Positions 7,463-17,273 of a stretch of 64,000 nt of DNA are shown here, piece by piece. Made by a program: the position numbers and the translations under genes. The stretch lies in assembly GCF_000513935.1 (NCBI RefSeq), contig NZ_AZUY01000020.1:29918-93917 (forward strand), in the 5' to 3' direction. The stretch's first letter is position 1, and every line of letters starts with the position of its first letter. This DNA comes from Mesorhizobium sp. WSM3626. GTDB taxonomy: Bacteria; Pseudomonadota; Alphaproteobacteria; Rhizobiales; Rhizobiaceae. A model generated the notes under the pieces. That model did not search any database. It saw nothing but the letters and a program-made list of their open reading frames with translations, and was not told the DNA's origin.

Positions 7463-8191
7463 CTAGACCAAGCGATGCCCGCCCTCGACATGCAGCGTCG
7501 TGCCAGTCGTAAAACCATTGCCCATGAGGAAGAAAATCGCGTCGGCGATGTCGTCGGGCTGGCCGATCCTGCCGACCGGCAGCCGCTCGGCCATCGCCGC
7601 AAGTGTCTCTGCTTTCCTGTCGCCGGCCACCTGCACCCAAATCTCGGTATCGACCCAGCCGGGCGACACGGCGTTGACGCGGATCGGCGCGAGTTCCACC
7701 GCCAGCGCCCGCACCATCCCTTCGAGGGCGGCATTGACGGCGGCGACGACCGAACCGCGCGCGGCCGGCCGGTAGGCGGCGATGCCGGAAACGAAGGTCA
7801 TCGAGCCGGCCACTGCCAGCCGTGGCGCGCCGTGCTTGGCGAGCAGCAGCGGGCCGAAGATCTTGCTGTCGACCACGCGTTGCGCCGCCGCGAGATCGAG
7901 CTCCGGCAGCAGCCGGTAGGCGCCTTCGATGTCGGCGGCGGTGCTGATGATATGGTCGAGGCCGCCGATCCCGGCGAACAACGCCGCGACCTGATCTTCC
8001 CGCGTGATGTCGACAGTGGTTGTTTCGAGGGCGGCGCTATTGCCCAGCGCCTCACGAGCCTGCCGCAGCCTGTCTTCGCCGCGCCCGGCGATGATGACTT
8101 CGGCCCCGGCTTCGAGGCAGCGCCTTGCAAGCGCCAGGCCCATGCCGGATCCTCCGCCGACGATCAGGATCTTTTGGTTCGAAATGCTCAT
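7463..8191 (-). CDS. SDR family oxidoreductase-like protein lacking the YxxxK motif
   Basis: A 242-residue Rossmann-fold SDR. The NAD(P)-binding GGGSGMG is at residues 12-18 and the C-terminal RVNAVSPGWVDT and LHVEGGHRLV are typical. At the usual active site, Val149 and Asn153 stand in place of Tyr and Lys (GSVVAAVNAALEG), although Ser135 is present. A whole branch of bacterial SDRs shares this AAVNAALE pattern, so this is probably a diverged subfamily rather than a mutation. Function is unknown. It converges with the LysR gene. Confidence 0.82.
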   Translation of the reverse strand: MSISNQKILIVGGGSGMGLALARRCLEAGAEVIIAGRGEDRLRQAREALGNSAALETTTVDITREDQVAALFAGIGGLDHIISTAADIEGAYRLLPELDLAAAQRVVDSKIFGPLLLAKHGAPRLAVAGSMTFVSGIAAYRPAARGSVVAAVNAALEGMVRALAVELAPIRVNAVSPGWVDTEIWVQVAGDRKAETLAAMAERLPVGRIGQPDDIADAIFFLMGNGFTTGTTLHVEGGHRLV

Positions 8192-8320
8192 ACCCGCTCT
8201 GCCTTCGTTTGGTTGGACAAGGGCAGGGAATTGGCAGCTCGATGCGGAAAGCGAAAACGGAAGAAACCGATAGTGTCATCGGACGGGCCGATTATGCCAG
8301 CCCATATGAGCCTCGTCCCG

Positions 8321-8776
8321 TCAGCGTACCAGCGGGCTATCCCAAACGACGAACAACAGCGCCTTTAACTGGGCGAAGCGCTGCGGTCCGAGTTCGGTGC
8401 GCCACTCCTCCTCGATGTCGCGCAATATGTCGACCATTTTCCAGAAAGCGGCGTGGCCGCGCTCGGTGGAGCGCACCACGCGCGCGCTGCCTTCACCGTC
8501 GGAGCGGACGAGATAGCCGTAGCCTTCCAGACTGCTGAGCAACTGGTTGATGGCTTGCTTGCTCATGCCGGCCCGCTCGGCGATCGTGCCGGGCCGCGCC
8601 CCGTCCGGGCCGGGAAACTGCAGCACGGCCATGTGCGGCAGGCGCAATTCGTCGAAACCCGCGTCGTTGAGCTCCTTGATCAGCCGGCGCTGGATCGCCT
8701 GCGCCGGCACGCGCAACAGGGCGCCGATCAAAAGGTCCTCGGTCTTGGTCTGCAGAACTTCGGTGGACGTGGCCAT
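8321..8776 (-). CDS. MarR family transcriptional regulator
   Basis: A 151-residue winged-HTH regulator with the MarR layout: dimerisation helices at both ends and a central HTH (IAERAGMSKQAINQLLSSLEGYGYLVR, about residues 64-90), then the wing (SARVVRSTERG). It is divergent from the cupin gene with a 65-base gap holding a large inverted repeat, so autoregulation and control of the cupin gene are likely. MarR proteins usually respond to phenolic or electrophilic ligands. Confidence 0.88.
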   Translation of the reverse strand: MATSTEVLQTKTEDLLIGALLRVPAQAIQRRLIKELNDAGFDELRLPHMAVLQFPGPDGARPGTIAERAGMSKQAINQLLSSLEGYGYLVRSDGEGSARVVRSTERGHAAFWKMVDILRDIEEEWRTELGPQRFAQLKALLFVVWDSPLVR

Positions 8777-8783
8777 TGACGAT

Positions 8784-8828
8784 CCGGTAAATTGAGTTTA
8801 CTGATTGCTAGTAAATGTAATTTACCGG
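8784..8828. promoter_or_regulatory. Nested inverted repeat, probable MarR operator
   Basis: Perfect 10-bp outer arms CCGGTAAATT (8784-8793) / AATTTACCGG (8819-8828) enclose 6-bp inner arms TTTACT / AGTAAA (8797-8802, 8810-8815). It fills the gap between the divergent MarR and cupin genes and overlaps the cupin ribosome binding site (GGAGGGG, 8827-8833), so bound repressor could block both transcription and translation initiation. Confidence 0.7.
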
Positions 8829-8841
8829 AGGGGTTTGCGCA

Positions 8842-9315
8842 ATGTCATCCATGAATCTTCAGGTCAATCCAGCCGAAGAGGCCATCGGCGACAAGATGCT
8901 ATCGATTCGCTTCCTGGTGACGGGCGACAGTTCGAACGGCAGCGTCGCCGCCTTCGAGTTGAAAGTGGCTGGCGGATCGCGGCTGCTGGCGCCGGCGCAC
9001 AGCCACGATCATTATGAAGAGACGATCTACGGCGTTGACGGGGTGCTGACCTGGACCGTAGACGGCAAGGCGATCGATGTCGGAGCGGGAGAGGCGCTAT
9101 GCATTCCACGCGGCGCCGTCCACCGGTTCGACAACAAGGGCGTCAACGACGCGACGGTACTATGTATCGTGACCCCGGCGGCGATCGGTCCGGACTATTT
9201 CCGCGAGATTTTCGCAATGTTCCATGCCGCCGCCGGTGGCCCGCCTGACAAGGCCAGCATGATGGAGATCATGCGTCGCCACGGGCTGACGCCGGCGGCA
9301 CCGACACCGGCCTAG
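8842..9315 (+). CDS. Cupin domain protein
   Basis: A 157-residue single-domain cupin. The first cupin motif is at residues 53-67 (His53, His55, His57, Glu60 region, ending YGVDG) and the second contains His94 (CIPRGAVHRF), giving a likely metal site. It is cytoplasmic. It is transcribed divergently from a MarR regulator across a strong operator-like repeat, suggesting induction by a small aromatic or electrophilic compound. The substrate is unknown; quercetinase-like or sensor roles are both possible. RBS GGAGGGG is eight bases from the ATG. Confidence 0.82.
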   Translation: MSSMNLQVNPAEEAIGDKMLSIRFLVTGDSSNGSVAAFELKVAGGSRLLAPAHSHDHYEETIYGVDGVLTWTVDGKAIDVGAGEALCIPRGAVHRFDNKGVNDATVLCIVTPAAIGPDYFREIFAMFHAAAGGPPDKASMMEIMRRHGLTPAAPTPA

Positions 9316-9342
9316 AACACGAGCGCTGGGGCTGCGGCGACT

Positions 9343-9687
9343 CTATTCCCGCTCCGCACTCGCAAACACCACCAGATTGCCATCGGGATCGCGCATGCGC
9401 ATGATCCAGGAACGGTCGGCCTTCTCGATCGGGCCGGGTTCGAGGCCCGCATCCACCAGTCTCTGCCGTTCTGGCGCCAGGGGCAGCACGCCGAGCGTCA
9501 GCGTCGAGGTGCCGGCTTTTTCCTTGTCCTCGAAGAGCTGCACCTCGGCGCTTTCCGTGAACTGCCATTCGGCAAGGCCAGGCATCGGCCGGCACAGCGG
9601 CGGCTTGCCGAAGAGTTTTCCATACCAGTCGATGCTGGGCTCGAGGTCGGAGCAACTGACATGGGCGAAAACGGTCTGCACGGCCAT
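9343..9687 (-). CDS. VOC (glyoxalase/bleomycin-resistance) family protein
   Basis: A 114-residue vicinal-oxygen-chelate protein: AHVSCSDLEPSIDWYGKLFG at the start and RMRDPDGNLVVFA at the end form the paired beta-alpha-beta units. Longer in-frame extensions exist upstream, but ATG 9687 has GGAGG six bases before it and matches the family start. An exact EcfG-type promoter lies about 35 bases upstream, so it is probably part of the general stress response. The substrate is unknown. Confidence 0.85.
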   Translation of the reverse strand: MAVQTVFAHVSCSDLEPSIDWYGKLFGKPPLCRPMPGLAEWQFTESAEVQLFEDKEKAGTSTLTLGVLPLAPERQRLVDAGLEPGPIEKADRSWIMRMRDPDGNLVVFASAERE

Positions 9688-9722
9688 CGCGATCCTCCAT
9701 GGCGATTGCACTCTCCTGTCGG

Positions 9723-9747
9723 AACGCGGCGATGGATGGTGTGTTCC
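9723..9747 (-). promoter_or_regulatory. EcfG/RpoE2-type promoter of the VOC gene
   Basis: Read on the minus strand, GGAAC-N16-CGTT is exact and lies about 35 bases before the VOC start codon. The site is nearly palindromic, so the plus strand also reads GGAAC-N17-GTT (9721-9745) toward the YdeI gene. Confidence 0.6.
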
Positions 9748-9885
9748 GTTGCCTGGCGGCAGCGTGCCCCACTGCTGACGAAAATTGGCAGTGAACATGC
9801 CATCATGATGCGGGGAATCGCACGATGCCGGAGGCAAGATTACAGTGATGCCAGCGACAACGACACTGATCCGGCAGGTGCACTG

Positions 9886-10485
9886 ATGGCACCCGTCAAG
9901 GTCGACCCCGACAAGGTGCGGGAATTTCCCGACGCGGCGAGCTTTTACGCCTGGCTCAGCGAACACCACGCCACGGAAACCGAAGTGTGGATCAAGGTGC
10001 ATAAGGTGGGGTCGGGACTGAAGTCGATCACACCGAAGGAGGCCATCGATGTCGTGCTGTGCTTCGGCTGGATCGATGCCGTGCGCAAGGGGCTGGACGA
10101 GAACAGTTTCCTGCAGCGCTACACGCCGCGCGGCAAAAAAAGCATCTGGAGCAAGATCAACGTCGACAATGTGGCGCGCCTCGTCGAGGAGGGCCGCATG
10201 ACCGGGCATGGGCTGAGAGAGGTCGAGGCGGCCAAGGCCGACGGGCGCTGGGCGCGCGCCTATGGCAGCGGCAAGGAAATGAAAATCCCCGATGATCTGC
10301 AGGCGGCGATCGACGCCGAGCCGGCGGCGAAGGCGATGCTGGAAAAGCTCAGCGCGCAGAACCGCTTCGCGCTCGCCTTCCGCACCCACAACATGAAGAC
10401 CGAGGCTGGCCGCAAGAAGAAGATCGAAGCCTTCGTCGCGATGCTGAAGCGCGGCGAGACGATCCATCCACAGGGGAAGAAGTAG
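9886..10485 (+). CDS. YdeI/OmpD-associated family protein
   Basis: A 199-residue protein of the YdeI family: FYAWLSEHHATETEVWIKVHK near the N terminus, then AIDVVLCFGWIDAVRKGLDE, the conserved RYTPRGKKSIWSKIN block and a Lys-rich C-terminal helix. Family members are cytoplasmic proteins linked to envelope and acid or antimicrobial-peptide stress, but the biochemical activity is unknown. ATG 9886 was chosen over in-frame upstream starts because the conserved part begins there and AGGTG precedes it. It ends five bases before the convergent GST stop. Confidence 0.83.
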   Translation: MAPVKVDPDKVREFPDAASFYAWLSEHHATETEVWIKVHKVGSGLKSITPKEAIDVVLCFGWIDAVRKGLDENSFLQRYTPRGKKSIWSKINVDNVARLVEEGRMTGHGLREVEAAKADGRWARAYGSGKEMKIPDDLQAAIDAEPAAKAMLEKLSAQNRFALAFRTHNMKTEAGRKKKIEAFVAMLKRGETIHPQGKK

Positions 10486-10490
10486 GCCCT

Positions 10491-11120
10491 TCAGGCGCCC
10501 GAATGCGGGTCGATGCCGTAGGGATGGACGGGGTAGCCGGGTCCGATGGCATCGCGTACGCGGTCGGTCCATGCTGCGAACGCCGGATAGTCCGCGAGCG
10601 AAAAGCCGCAATCGCCGGCGCGGTGGCTGTAGGCATAGACGGCGATGTCGGCGATGGTGAGGTCGCTGCCAGCGAGAAACGGCGCCTCGCCAAGGCTGCG
10701 GTTCAAGGCGGCGAGCGTGCGGGCTCCGGCTTCGCGCTTGCCGGCAACCATGGCCTGGTTACGTTCGAGCCGTCCGGTCAGGGTCCAGAAGCGCAGCGAG
10801 CCGATGACGGGCTCGACGTTGTACTGTTCGAAGAACAGCCACTGCATGACCTTGGCACGCCGATAGCGGTCCGACGGCAGGAAGGGCGTGCCCTCGGCAA
10901 GGTAGGTGAGGATCGCATTGGATTCGGCGATGGCGCTGCCGTCCTCGAGTTGAAGGACCGGGACCGCGCCTGCCGGGTTGAGCGCCAGGAAGGCATCGGT
11001 ATGGCTCTCGCCCTCGAAAATCGAGACGGGGTGCGTGACGTGAGGGATCTTCAGCAGCCCTAGCAGGACCCGGACCTTCCAGCCGTTCTGCGACGGTAGA
11101 TAATCGTGAAGCGTGAGCAT
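10491..11120 (-). CDS. Glutathione S-transferase family protein
   Basis: A 209-residue GST: N-terminal thioredoxin fold (LHDYLPSQNGWKVRVLLGLL, then NPAGAVPVLQLEDG and ESNAILTYLAEGT for glutathione gamma-glutamyl binding) and an alpha-helical C-terminal domain with the DLTIADIAVYAY N-capping motif. The likely catalytic Ser is Ser10 or nearby. It is cytoplasmic and its electrophile substrate is unknown. AGAGGACC precedes the ATG. It converges with the YdeI gene. Confidence 0.88.
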   Translation of the reverse strand: MLTLHDYLPSQNGWKVRVLLGLLKIPHVTHPVSIFEGESHTDAFLALNPAGAVPVLQLEDGSAIAESNAILTYLAEGTPFLPSDRYRRAKVMQWLFFEQYNVEPVIGSLRFWTLTGRLERNQAMVAGKREAGARTLAALNRSLGEAPFLAGSDLTIADIAVYAYSHRAGDCGFSLADYPAFAAWTDRVRDAIGPGYPVHPYGIDPHSGA

Positions 11121-11291
11121 GACCGGTCCTCTTGATGGGTGAACGATCGCATATAGCTGCGCCCGCCGACACCCGATTCCTGCGCAACCAACTCACGCGC
11201 GTCATCGCATGATGACTGCTATCTCCTCCCTCTAATAAAACAGGTCCACCCGTGCCATTTTGTCCCGAGATGACCGACAAAGAGGCTTCCC

Positions 11292-11984
11292 ATGAACACC
11301 CACAAAGTCGCCCTCGTCACCGGCGCAAATCGCGGCATCGGGCTTGAAACCGGGCGGCAACTCGCGGCGCTCGGCTTCACCGTTCTGCTCGGCGTGCGCG
11401 ATCTCGCCAAGGGCGAGGCGGCGGCGAAAGGGCTTGATGGCCGTGTCGAGGCCATCGCGCTCGATGTCGCCGCGCCCGACGCGGCGGCGAGAGCAGCCGA
11501 CGACGTGCAGCGCCGGTTCGGCCGGCTCGACGTGCTGATCAACAACGCCGCCATCCACTACGACACCGGCTCGCGCGCCCTGCAGGCCGACTGGACTGTC
11601 ATCCGCGAGGCGTTCGAGACCAATGTCTTCGGCGCCTGGCGGGTGGCCGCCGCCTTCGCGCCGCTGCTCGGGGCGGGCGGCCATGGCAGGCTGGTCAATG
11701 TCTCCTCCGAAGGCGGTTCTCTGGCCTCGATGGACGCGGGCGCGCCAGCCTATTCGACCTCGAAGGCGACGCTCAATGCACTGACCCGCGTGCTGGCGGC
11801 CGAACTGCGCGGCTCGGGCGTGCTGGTCAACGCGATCTGCCCGGGCTGGGTCGCCACAGACATGGGCGGGCCGGGCGGGCGCCCAGTGGCGCAAGGGGCG
11901 GCGGGCATCGTGTGGGCCGCGACCTTGCCCGACGACGGCCCGACCGGCGGCTTTTTTCGCGATGGCAAGAGGCTGCCGTGGTGA
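11292..11984 (+). CDS. SDR family NAD(P)-dependent oxidoreductase (carbonyl-reductase-like)
   Basis: A 230-residue classical SDR with cofactor motif TGANRGIG, structural INNAAIHYD, catalytic Ser in NVSSEGG and an intact YSTSK active site, followed by NAICPGWVATDMGG. The final GGFFRDGKRLPW is typical of the plant-like carbonyl reductase group. It is probably NADP-dependent. It is preceded by AGGCTTCCC and stands alone between the GST gene and the broken channel gene. Confidence 0.87.
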   Translation: MNTHKVALVTGANRGIGLETGRQLAALGFTVLLGVRDLAKGEAAAKGLDGRVEAIALDVAAPDAAARAADDVQRRFGRLDVLINNAAIHYDTGSRALQADWTVIREAFETNVFGAWRVAAAFAPLLGAGGHGRLVNVSSEGGSLASMDAGAPAYSTSKATLNALTRVLAAELRGSGVLVNAICPGWVATDMGGPGGRPVAQGAAGIVWAATLPDDGPTGGFFRDGKRLPW

Positions 11985-12204
11985 CGGCGAGACGCGGGCA
12001 GGTTCGGTCGGCGCCCGGCATTGCGTAACGGCGTTCAGCATCTGAATCGGGAAATTGTGCCAAACGATTGTTTTCGCATCAATCTCGCCGGACATCCCTG
12101 CATCACCCCCTCCATGGCGGGTGGACGAAGGCCGGCATGGCGGCTATTTTTTCGAGCCCGCGACCAGATCGCGCGGCGCAATCGGTCGCCGGGAGTTGTT
12201 GCCG

Positions 12205-13324
12205 TTGAGAAGGATTGCTTCGTGGACGATGGCGCTGATCCTCGTTGCCGTCGCCGCGTGCGTCGGGGCTGGCGCCGCCGTCGGCCAGGCACAAACGCCT
12301 GCCGAGCTGCCTTTGCCGGCGGACGTGGCGTCGAAGGACATATCGGTCGGGGTAAAGGCCGCGCCGCCCTTCGCCTTCAAGCTGCAGGACGGCACCTGGT
12401 CGGGATTGAGCATCGACCTCTGGCAGAAGATGGCCGGCGGCTCAACCTTCGCTTCCACTATGTCGAAGTGCCTGGCGTGCAGGACCAGATCGACGGCGTC
12501 GTCAGCGGCAAATTCGACGTGGCGATGGCCGCGATCACGGTCACGGCAGACCGCGAAAAGGCCGTCGACTTCACGCAGCCCTTTTTCACCACCGGGCTCG
12601 GCATCGCCACACCGCTCAACAGCCAGCCGTCATGGCGGCCGATTTTGCACGCGCTGACCTCGTTCGGCTTCCTGCAGGCCGTGCTGGCGCTGATCGTCAT
12701 CTCGGTCGTGGTCGGCGTCCTGATCTGGATGTTCGAGCGCCGCCACAATGAGGATTTCGGCGGCGGCGTCGCCAAGGGCCTGTTTTCCAGCATGTGGTGG
12801 TCGACGATTGCCGCGACCCAGGCCAGCACCGGTGATTTCGGTCCGCGAACCGTGCCGGGGCGTGTGCTGGCCGCGCTGTGGATGATGGGATCGATCATCG
12901 CCATCGCGGTGTTCACCGCCGGCGTCACATCGGTGCTGACCGTGACGCAGATGGAAGGCATGGTGCAGGGCGAAAGCGACCTCGCCACGGTCCGGGCGCC
13001 GTGCGGAATTCCTCGACCGCGTCCTACCTGGATTCCACCCATATCCGCCATCAGGACTTTGCCACCGTCCGGCAGGGCCTGGACACGCTGCGCGCCGGCA
13101 AGATCGATGCACTGGTCCACGACAAGCCGCTGCTTGGCTGGCTGGTCGGACAGAACTACGGCGCGAGCCTGCGGGTCCTCGACGCGACCTTCGACCAACA
13201 GCAATATGCCATCGCCCTGCCGCTCGGCAGTAGGCTTCGCAAGCCGCTCGATGTCGCCCTGCTGCAAACCATGGAAAGCGACTGGTGGAAACAGGCGGTC
13301 TTCCAGTATCTGGGCGAGAAATAG
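12205..13324 (+). pseudogene. Glutamate-receptor-like ion channel with substrate-binding domain, broken by two frameshifts
   Basis: Three consecutive frames encode one protein. Part 1 (12205 to about 12440) has a signal peptide and the start of a periplasmic binding domain (DISVGVKAAPPFAFK...SIDLWQKMAG). Part 2 (about 12440-12998) holds LNLRFHYVEVPGVQDQIDGV, TM1 FLQAVLALIVISVVVGVLIW, a P-loop FSSMWWSTIAATQASTGDFG and TM2 IIAIAVFTAGVTSVL. Part 3 (about 13001-13324) completes the binding domain (DALVHDKPLLGWL...ESDWWKQAVFQYL). This is the GluR0-type ligand-gated channel layout. Each shift equals a one-base loss in a G-rich run (about 12439 and 13000), so sequencing error is possible. A TTG start at 12205 with GGGAG upstream fits; ATG 12229 is an alternative. 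Confidence 0.75.
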
Positions 13325-13418
13325 CCATCGGCATGAGAGCGGGGACGGACAGCTCGCGGCATTGCGCGCAAGAAAAAGCCGCCCGCTTTCAGGACGGGTC
13401 GTCGGGTGATGGCTGCCG

Positions 13419-13730
13419 TCACTGATCGAGGTCGACCGGGGTCACCCCGAGGAGCTTCAGGGCGTTGGCGTAGATCCGGATGCCTTGCGCCTGCTTGCTC
13501 CCGGCGCAGAACCGGTTCGCCTTGTCCTGCAGTGCCGTTACCTCGGCGATCTGGCTCGCACTGGCATCCGGTTTGGCCTTGGCCTGGATGGCAGCGTCGA
13601 GTTGGAGGCCGAGCCGGCTGCAATATTCGGTCCGGGTGACCGCCGCCTCCGCGTCCGACTGTACGACCGCAAGCATGGCGAGCGAAATGCCTGTCAGGGC
13701 ACCCATCCATCCGGCCGAACGTCGTTGCAT
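13419..13730 (-). CDS. Small exported protein of unknown function
   Basis: About 103 residues from ATG 13730 (MQRRSAGWMGALTGISLAMLAV), with a signal peptide cleaved probably after AEA, then a helical domain with two cysteines (YCSRLG and RFCAGSK) that could form a disulfide. No family is recognised. The first 18 codons and the upstream region are duplicated at 53617-53803, where the rest of the gene is missing. A slightly earlier in-frame ATG (13739) is possible. Confidence 0.65.
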   Translation of the reverse strand: MQRRSAGWMGALTGISLAMLAVVQSDAEAAVTRTEYCSRLGLQLDAAIQAKAKPDASASQIAEVTALQDKANRFCAGSKQAQGIRIYANALKLLGVTPVDLDQ

Positions 13731-13855
13731 TGCAGGCACTATCCCTTGGTGTCCGGCCGCCGCTGCCCGGCTGCCACGGGATGGTTATCGCAGGCGATCT
13801 TTTCGCCAGTTTTTCCCGGATGTTGAATCTTGTTTCTGGAGTGTGTCTGGGGCCG
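13679..13855. repeat. Copy 1 of a dispersed 180-bp segment (gene 5' end plus leader)
   Basis: This segment matches 53617-53803 in the same orientation. Shared stretches include GCACCCATCCATCC, CGTTGCAT and CGATCTTTTCGCCAGTTTTTCC, and then TTGTTTCTGGA.TGTGTCTGG. It covers the first codons of the exported protein and its upstream leader. Confidence 0.75.
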
Positions 13856-13858
13856 GGT

Positions 13859-14173
13859 TCACACTTCGTCGGCGTCGAACAGCAGCATCGTCAGATCGTC
13901 GTCGCCCGGGGCCAATATCCGCCGGTCGGCGGCGCAGGCAACGCCGACTTCGCTGGCGAACGCGGCACGGATATCGTCGAGGCTGTCGAAATACAATGTC
14001 CCCACAAGGTAAGGCATCTCGCCCGCCGAGAGTTTGACGATGGGCCGCCTGCTGACATCGTAGCGCCGCAGGCCGGGGAGCTTCTTGGCGAGCGGTATAT
14101 GAACATCGAAATAGTGCCGGTCGAAAGCGGCCGGATCGGCCGGGGTTTTGTAGATCACAAGCATCTTGGCCAT
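13859..14173 (-). CDS. EthD family protein
   Basis: A 104-residue ferredoxin-like alpha+beta-barrel protein of the EthD family: MLVIYKTPADPAAFDRHYFDVHIPLAKKLPGL at the start and YLVGTLYFDSLDDIRAAFAS in the middle are diagnostic. EthD-type proteins help degrade ethers or act as small polyketide-type cyclases; here the partner is unknown. ATG 14173 (MAKMLVIYK) was preferred to an upstream in-frame start because it begins at the family core. Confidence 0.8.
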   Translation of the reverse strand: MAKMLVIYKTPADPAAFDRHYFDVHIPLAKKLPGLRRYDVSRRPIVKLSAGEMPYLVGTLYFDSLDDIRAAFASEVGVACAADRRILAPGDDDLTMLLFDADEV

Positions 14174-14443
14174 TGCCCGTATTCCTGTCCTGTTGATGTC
14201 GATGGTCAAGCCGTGCGGGCCGCCAAACCGAAGTCGTTCGACACTGGCGGATTTCGACCGCCGGTCGATTTTTATCTGCGCGGGCCGGGGGGCGGGCTAT
14301 GCGACAGCCGATTTCCCGACTTGAGGAGACCGGCGCCTCGCGCTCCCGCGGGCACTGCGGCGCTTCTGCCTCTTCCCCCGGCACCGTCATTCGCGTAAGG
14401 GCGCGGGCAAATCCCAATTCCGCATCGATACCCCCGGAACATC

Positions 14444-16066
<1,623 letters not shown>

Positions 16067-16093
16067 GCGGGTAGGGCGCCGCCGAAGCGGGAC

Positions 16094-16531
16094 CTAAAGC
16101 AGGCCGTGTTTCCTGAATTCGGCCTGCTCGTCCCCGCTGATCCAGCCGAACACTTTCAGCTTCCCGTCACGCCTTTCGAGGAGATAGCTGACCTCGAAAT
16201 CAATGGTGATGAGAGCGGCCTTCTTGTTCTGGTACTCCCCGGACCATTGCACCTTTGCCACGCAGTGGTCCTGATCGATCGGCGTCACGGATACGTCCCT
16301 GCACGTCATCTTCCCGGCGCCCATTGCCCTGTAGCCCTCGAAGCCCTTCTTCATGATTTCGATCAGTTGCTTGCCGTTTTCGCCGGCCATTACCGCGCCA
16401 GGGGTGACTGAGATGAAAGCGGACGAATAGATATCGGCGACATCCTTCAAACCGGCATCCGACACGAGCGCGTCATTGTAGAATTCCGCATAGGCCTCGA
16501 AGAATTTCGCGACCTCGGCCTTGGCGATCAT
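16094..16531 (-). CDS. NTF2-like (SnoaL/nuclear transport factor 2) family protein
   Basis: A 145-residue protein beginning MIAKAEVAKFFEAYAEFYNDALV and continuing with the cone-shaped NTF2-like fold (VADIYSSAFISVTPGAV, VQWSGEYQNKKAALITIDFEVSYLLER, WISGDEQAEFRKHGLL). Such proteins are polyketide-cyclase-like, isomerase-like or binding proteins; no active site can be named. ATG 16531 has GGGGAGAGGAAG before it and was preferred to a start in the upstream repeat. Confidence 0.75.
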   Translation of the reverse strand: MIAKAEVAKFFEAYAEFYNDALVSDAGLKDVADIYSSAFISVTPGAVMAGENGKQLIEIMKKGFEGYRAMGAGKMTCRDVSVTPIDQDHCVAKVQWSGEYQNKKAALITIDFEVSYLLERRDGKLKVFGWISGDEQAEFRKHGLL

Positions 16532-16545
16532 CGTCTTCCTCTCCC

Positions 16546-16590
16546 CTAAACGGGACGGGAAACCGCTTCGCACTTCTCCTGGAACCGCTC
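16546..16590. repeat. Interspersed GGAAAACCGCT hairpin repeat, copy A
   Basis: Contains GGACGGGAAACCGCTTCGCACTTCTCCTGGAACCGCTC, closely matching copies at 17652 and 40468. Arms are degenerate here. It lies directly upstream of the NTF2-like gene. Confidence 0.65.
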
Positions 16591-16607
16591 CGAGGGGGGT
16601 GACGCGC

Positions 16608-17048
16608 CTACCTCAGCGCGATGCTCATGCCGCTGAGATCGGCGTTCACTTGCAGGCCCACCTGTCTGCCCGTGAGTTGGAGTTGGGCGCCCTTGTCGTT
16701 GGTCATCACGATCACCTGAGCGCCTCTGCCGAGCGCGCCGCCGCCGCCGGCCGCGCCATATACGCCAGTCACGTCCCGGGCGCGCCTGATGTGGCGCACG
16801 GTGCCCTGGAAATAGGTCTTGGAGACGCCGAAGGCGAGGCCGCCCGAGACGCCGCCGATCGAGATCGGATATTTCCGGCCATGGAAGGTCAGCGTGCCCT
16901 CGCCACCGGAGCCGCCGACGAAGAAAGCCGCCTTGTAGACGGAGAAGCGGATCGTGCCGCTGTCGGCATGCGCGGCGCTGGCAAGGCTGACGCCTACCGT
17001 GGCGATGGCGGCTACGGCGATTGAACGAAATCCGGAGGAAATAGTCAT
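16608..17048 (-). CDS. Exported glycine-rich protein, possibly EipA/DUF1134-like
   Basis: A 146-residue protein with a clear Sec signal peptide (cleavage after AHA near residue 28) and a beta-rich mature part (FVGGSGGEGTLTFHGRKYPISIGGV, GVYGAAGGGGALGRG). The order of GG-T-L-F-G-YP and GG motifs and the C-terminal GLQVNADLSGMSIAL resemble alphaproteobacterial EipA-type envelope proteins, but this is a resemblance by eye only. An EcfG-like promoter (17120-17144) lies upstream. RBS AGGAG is present. Confidence 0.7.
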   Translation of the reverse strand: MTISSGFRSIAVAAIATVGVSLASAAHADSGTIRFSVYKAAFFVGGSGGEGTLTFHGRKYPISIGGVSGGLAFGVSKTYFQGTVRHIRRARDVTGVYGAAGGGGALGRGAQVIVMTNDKGAQLQLTGRQVGLQVNADLSGMSIALR

Positions 17049-17119
17049 GATGGGAGCTCCTGAAGGGTGGCTGCCTTGCTCGCCGGCAAGAATATCGGCG
17101 TGGCATCAACTTACAACTG

Positions 17120-17144
17120 AACAGTCTCGCCCATCATTTGTTCC
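17120..17144 (-). promoter_or_regulatory. EcfG-like promoter upstream of the exported protein
   Basis: Minus strand GGAAC-N16-TGTT, one base off the consensus -10. It lies about 70 bases before the start codon at 17048. Confidence 0.35.
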
Positions 17145-17273
17145 AAGCGGCGGTCTGAATCTGGCGGCGGGAAGGCCGCCACGAAAAGAGGCCAGGCTCT
17201 CTGGTCGCGGCGGTCTTCTTGTGGGATGGAGACGTCGGTGTACTCTCCACGGCGGCTGGCAAAGGGGTTCGGG

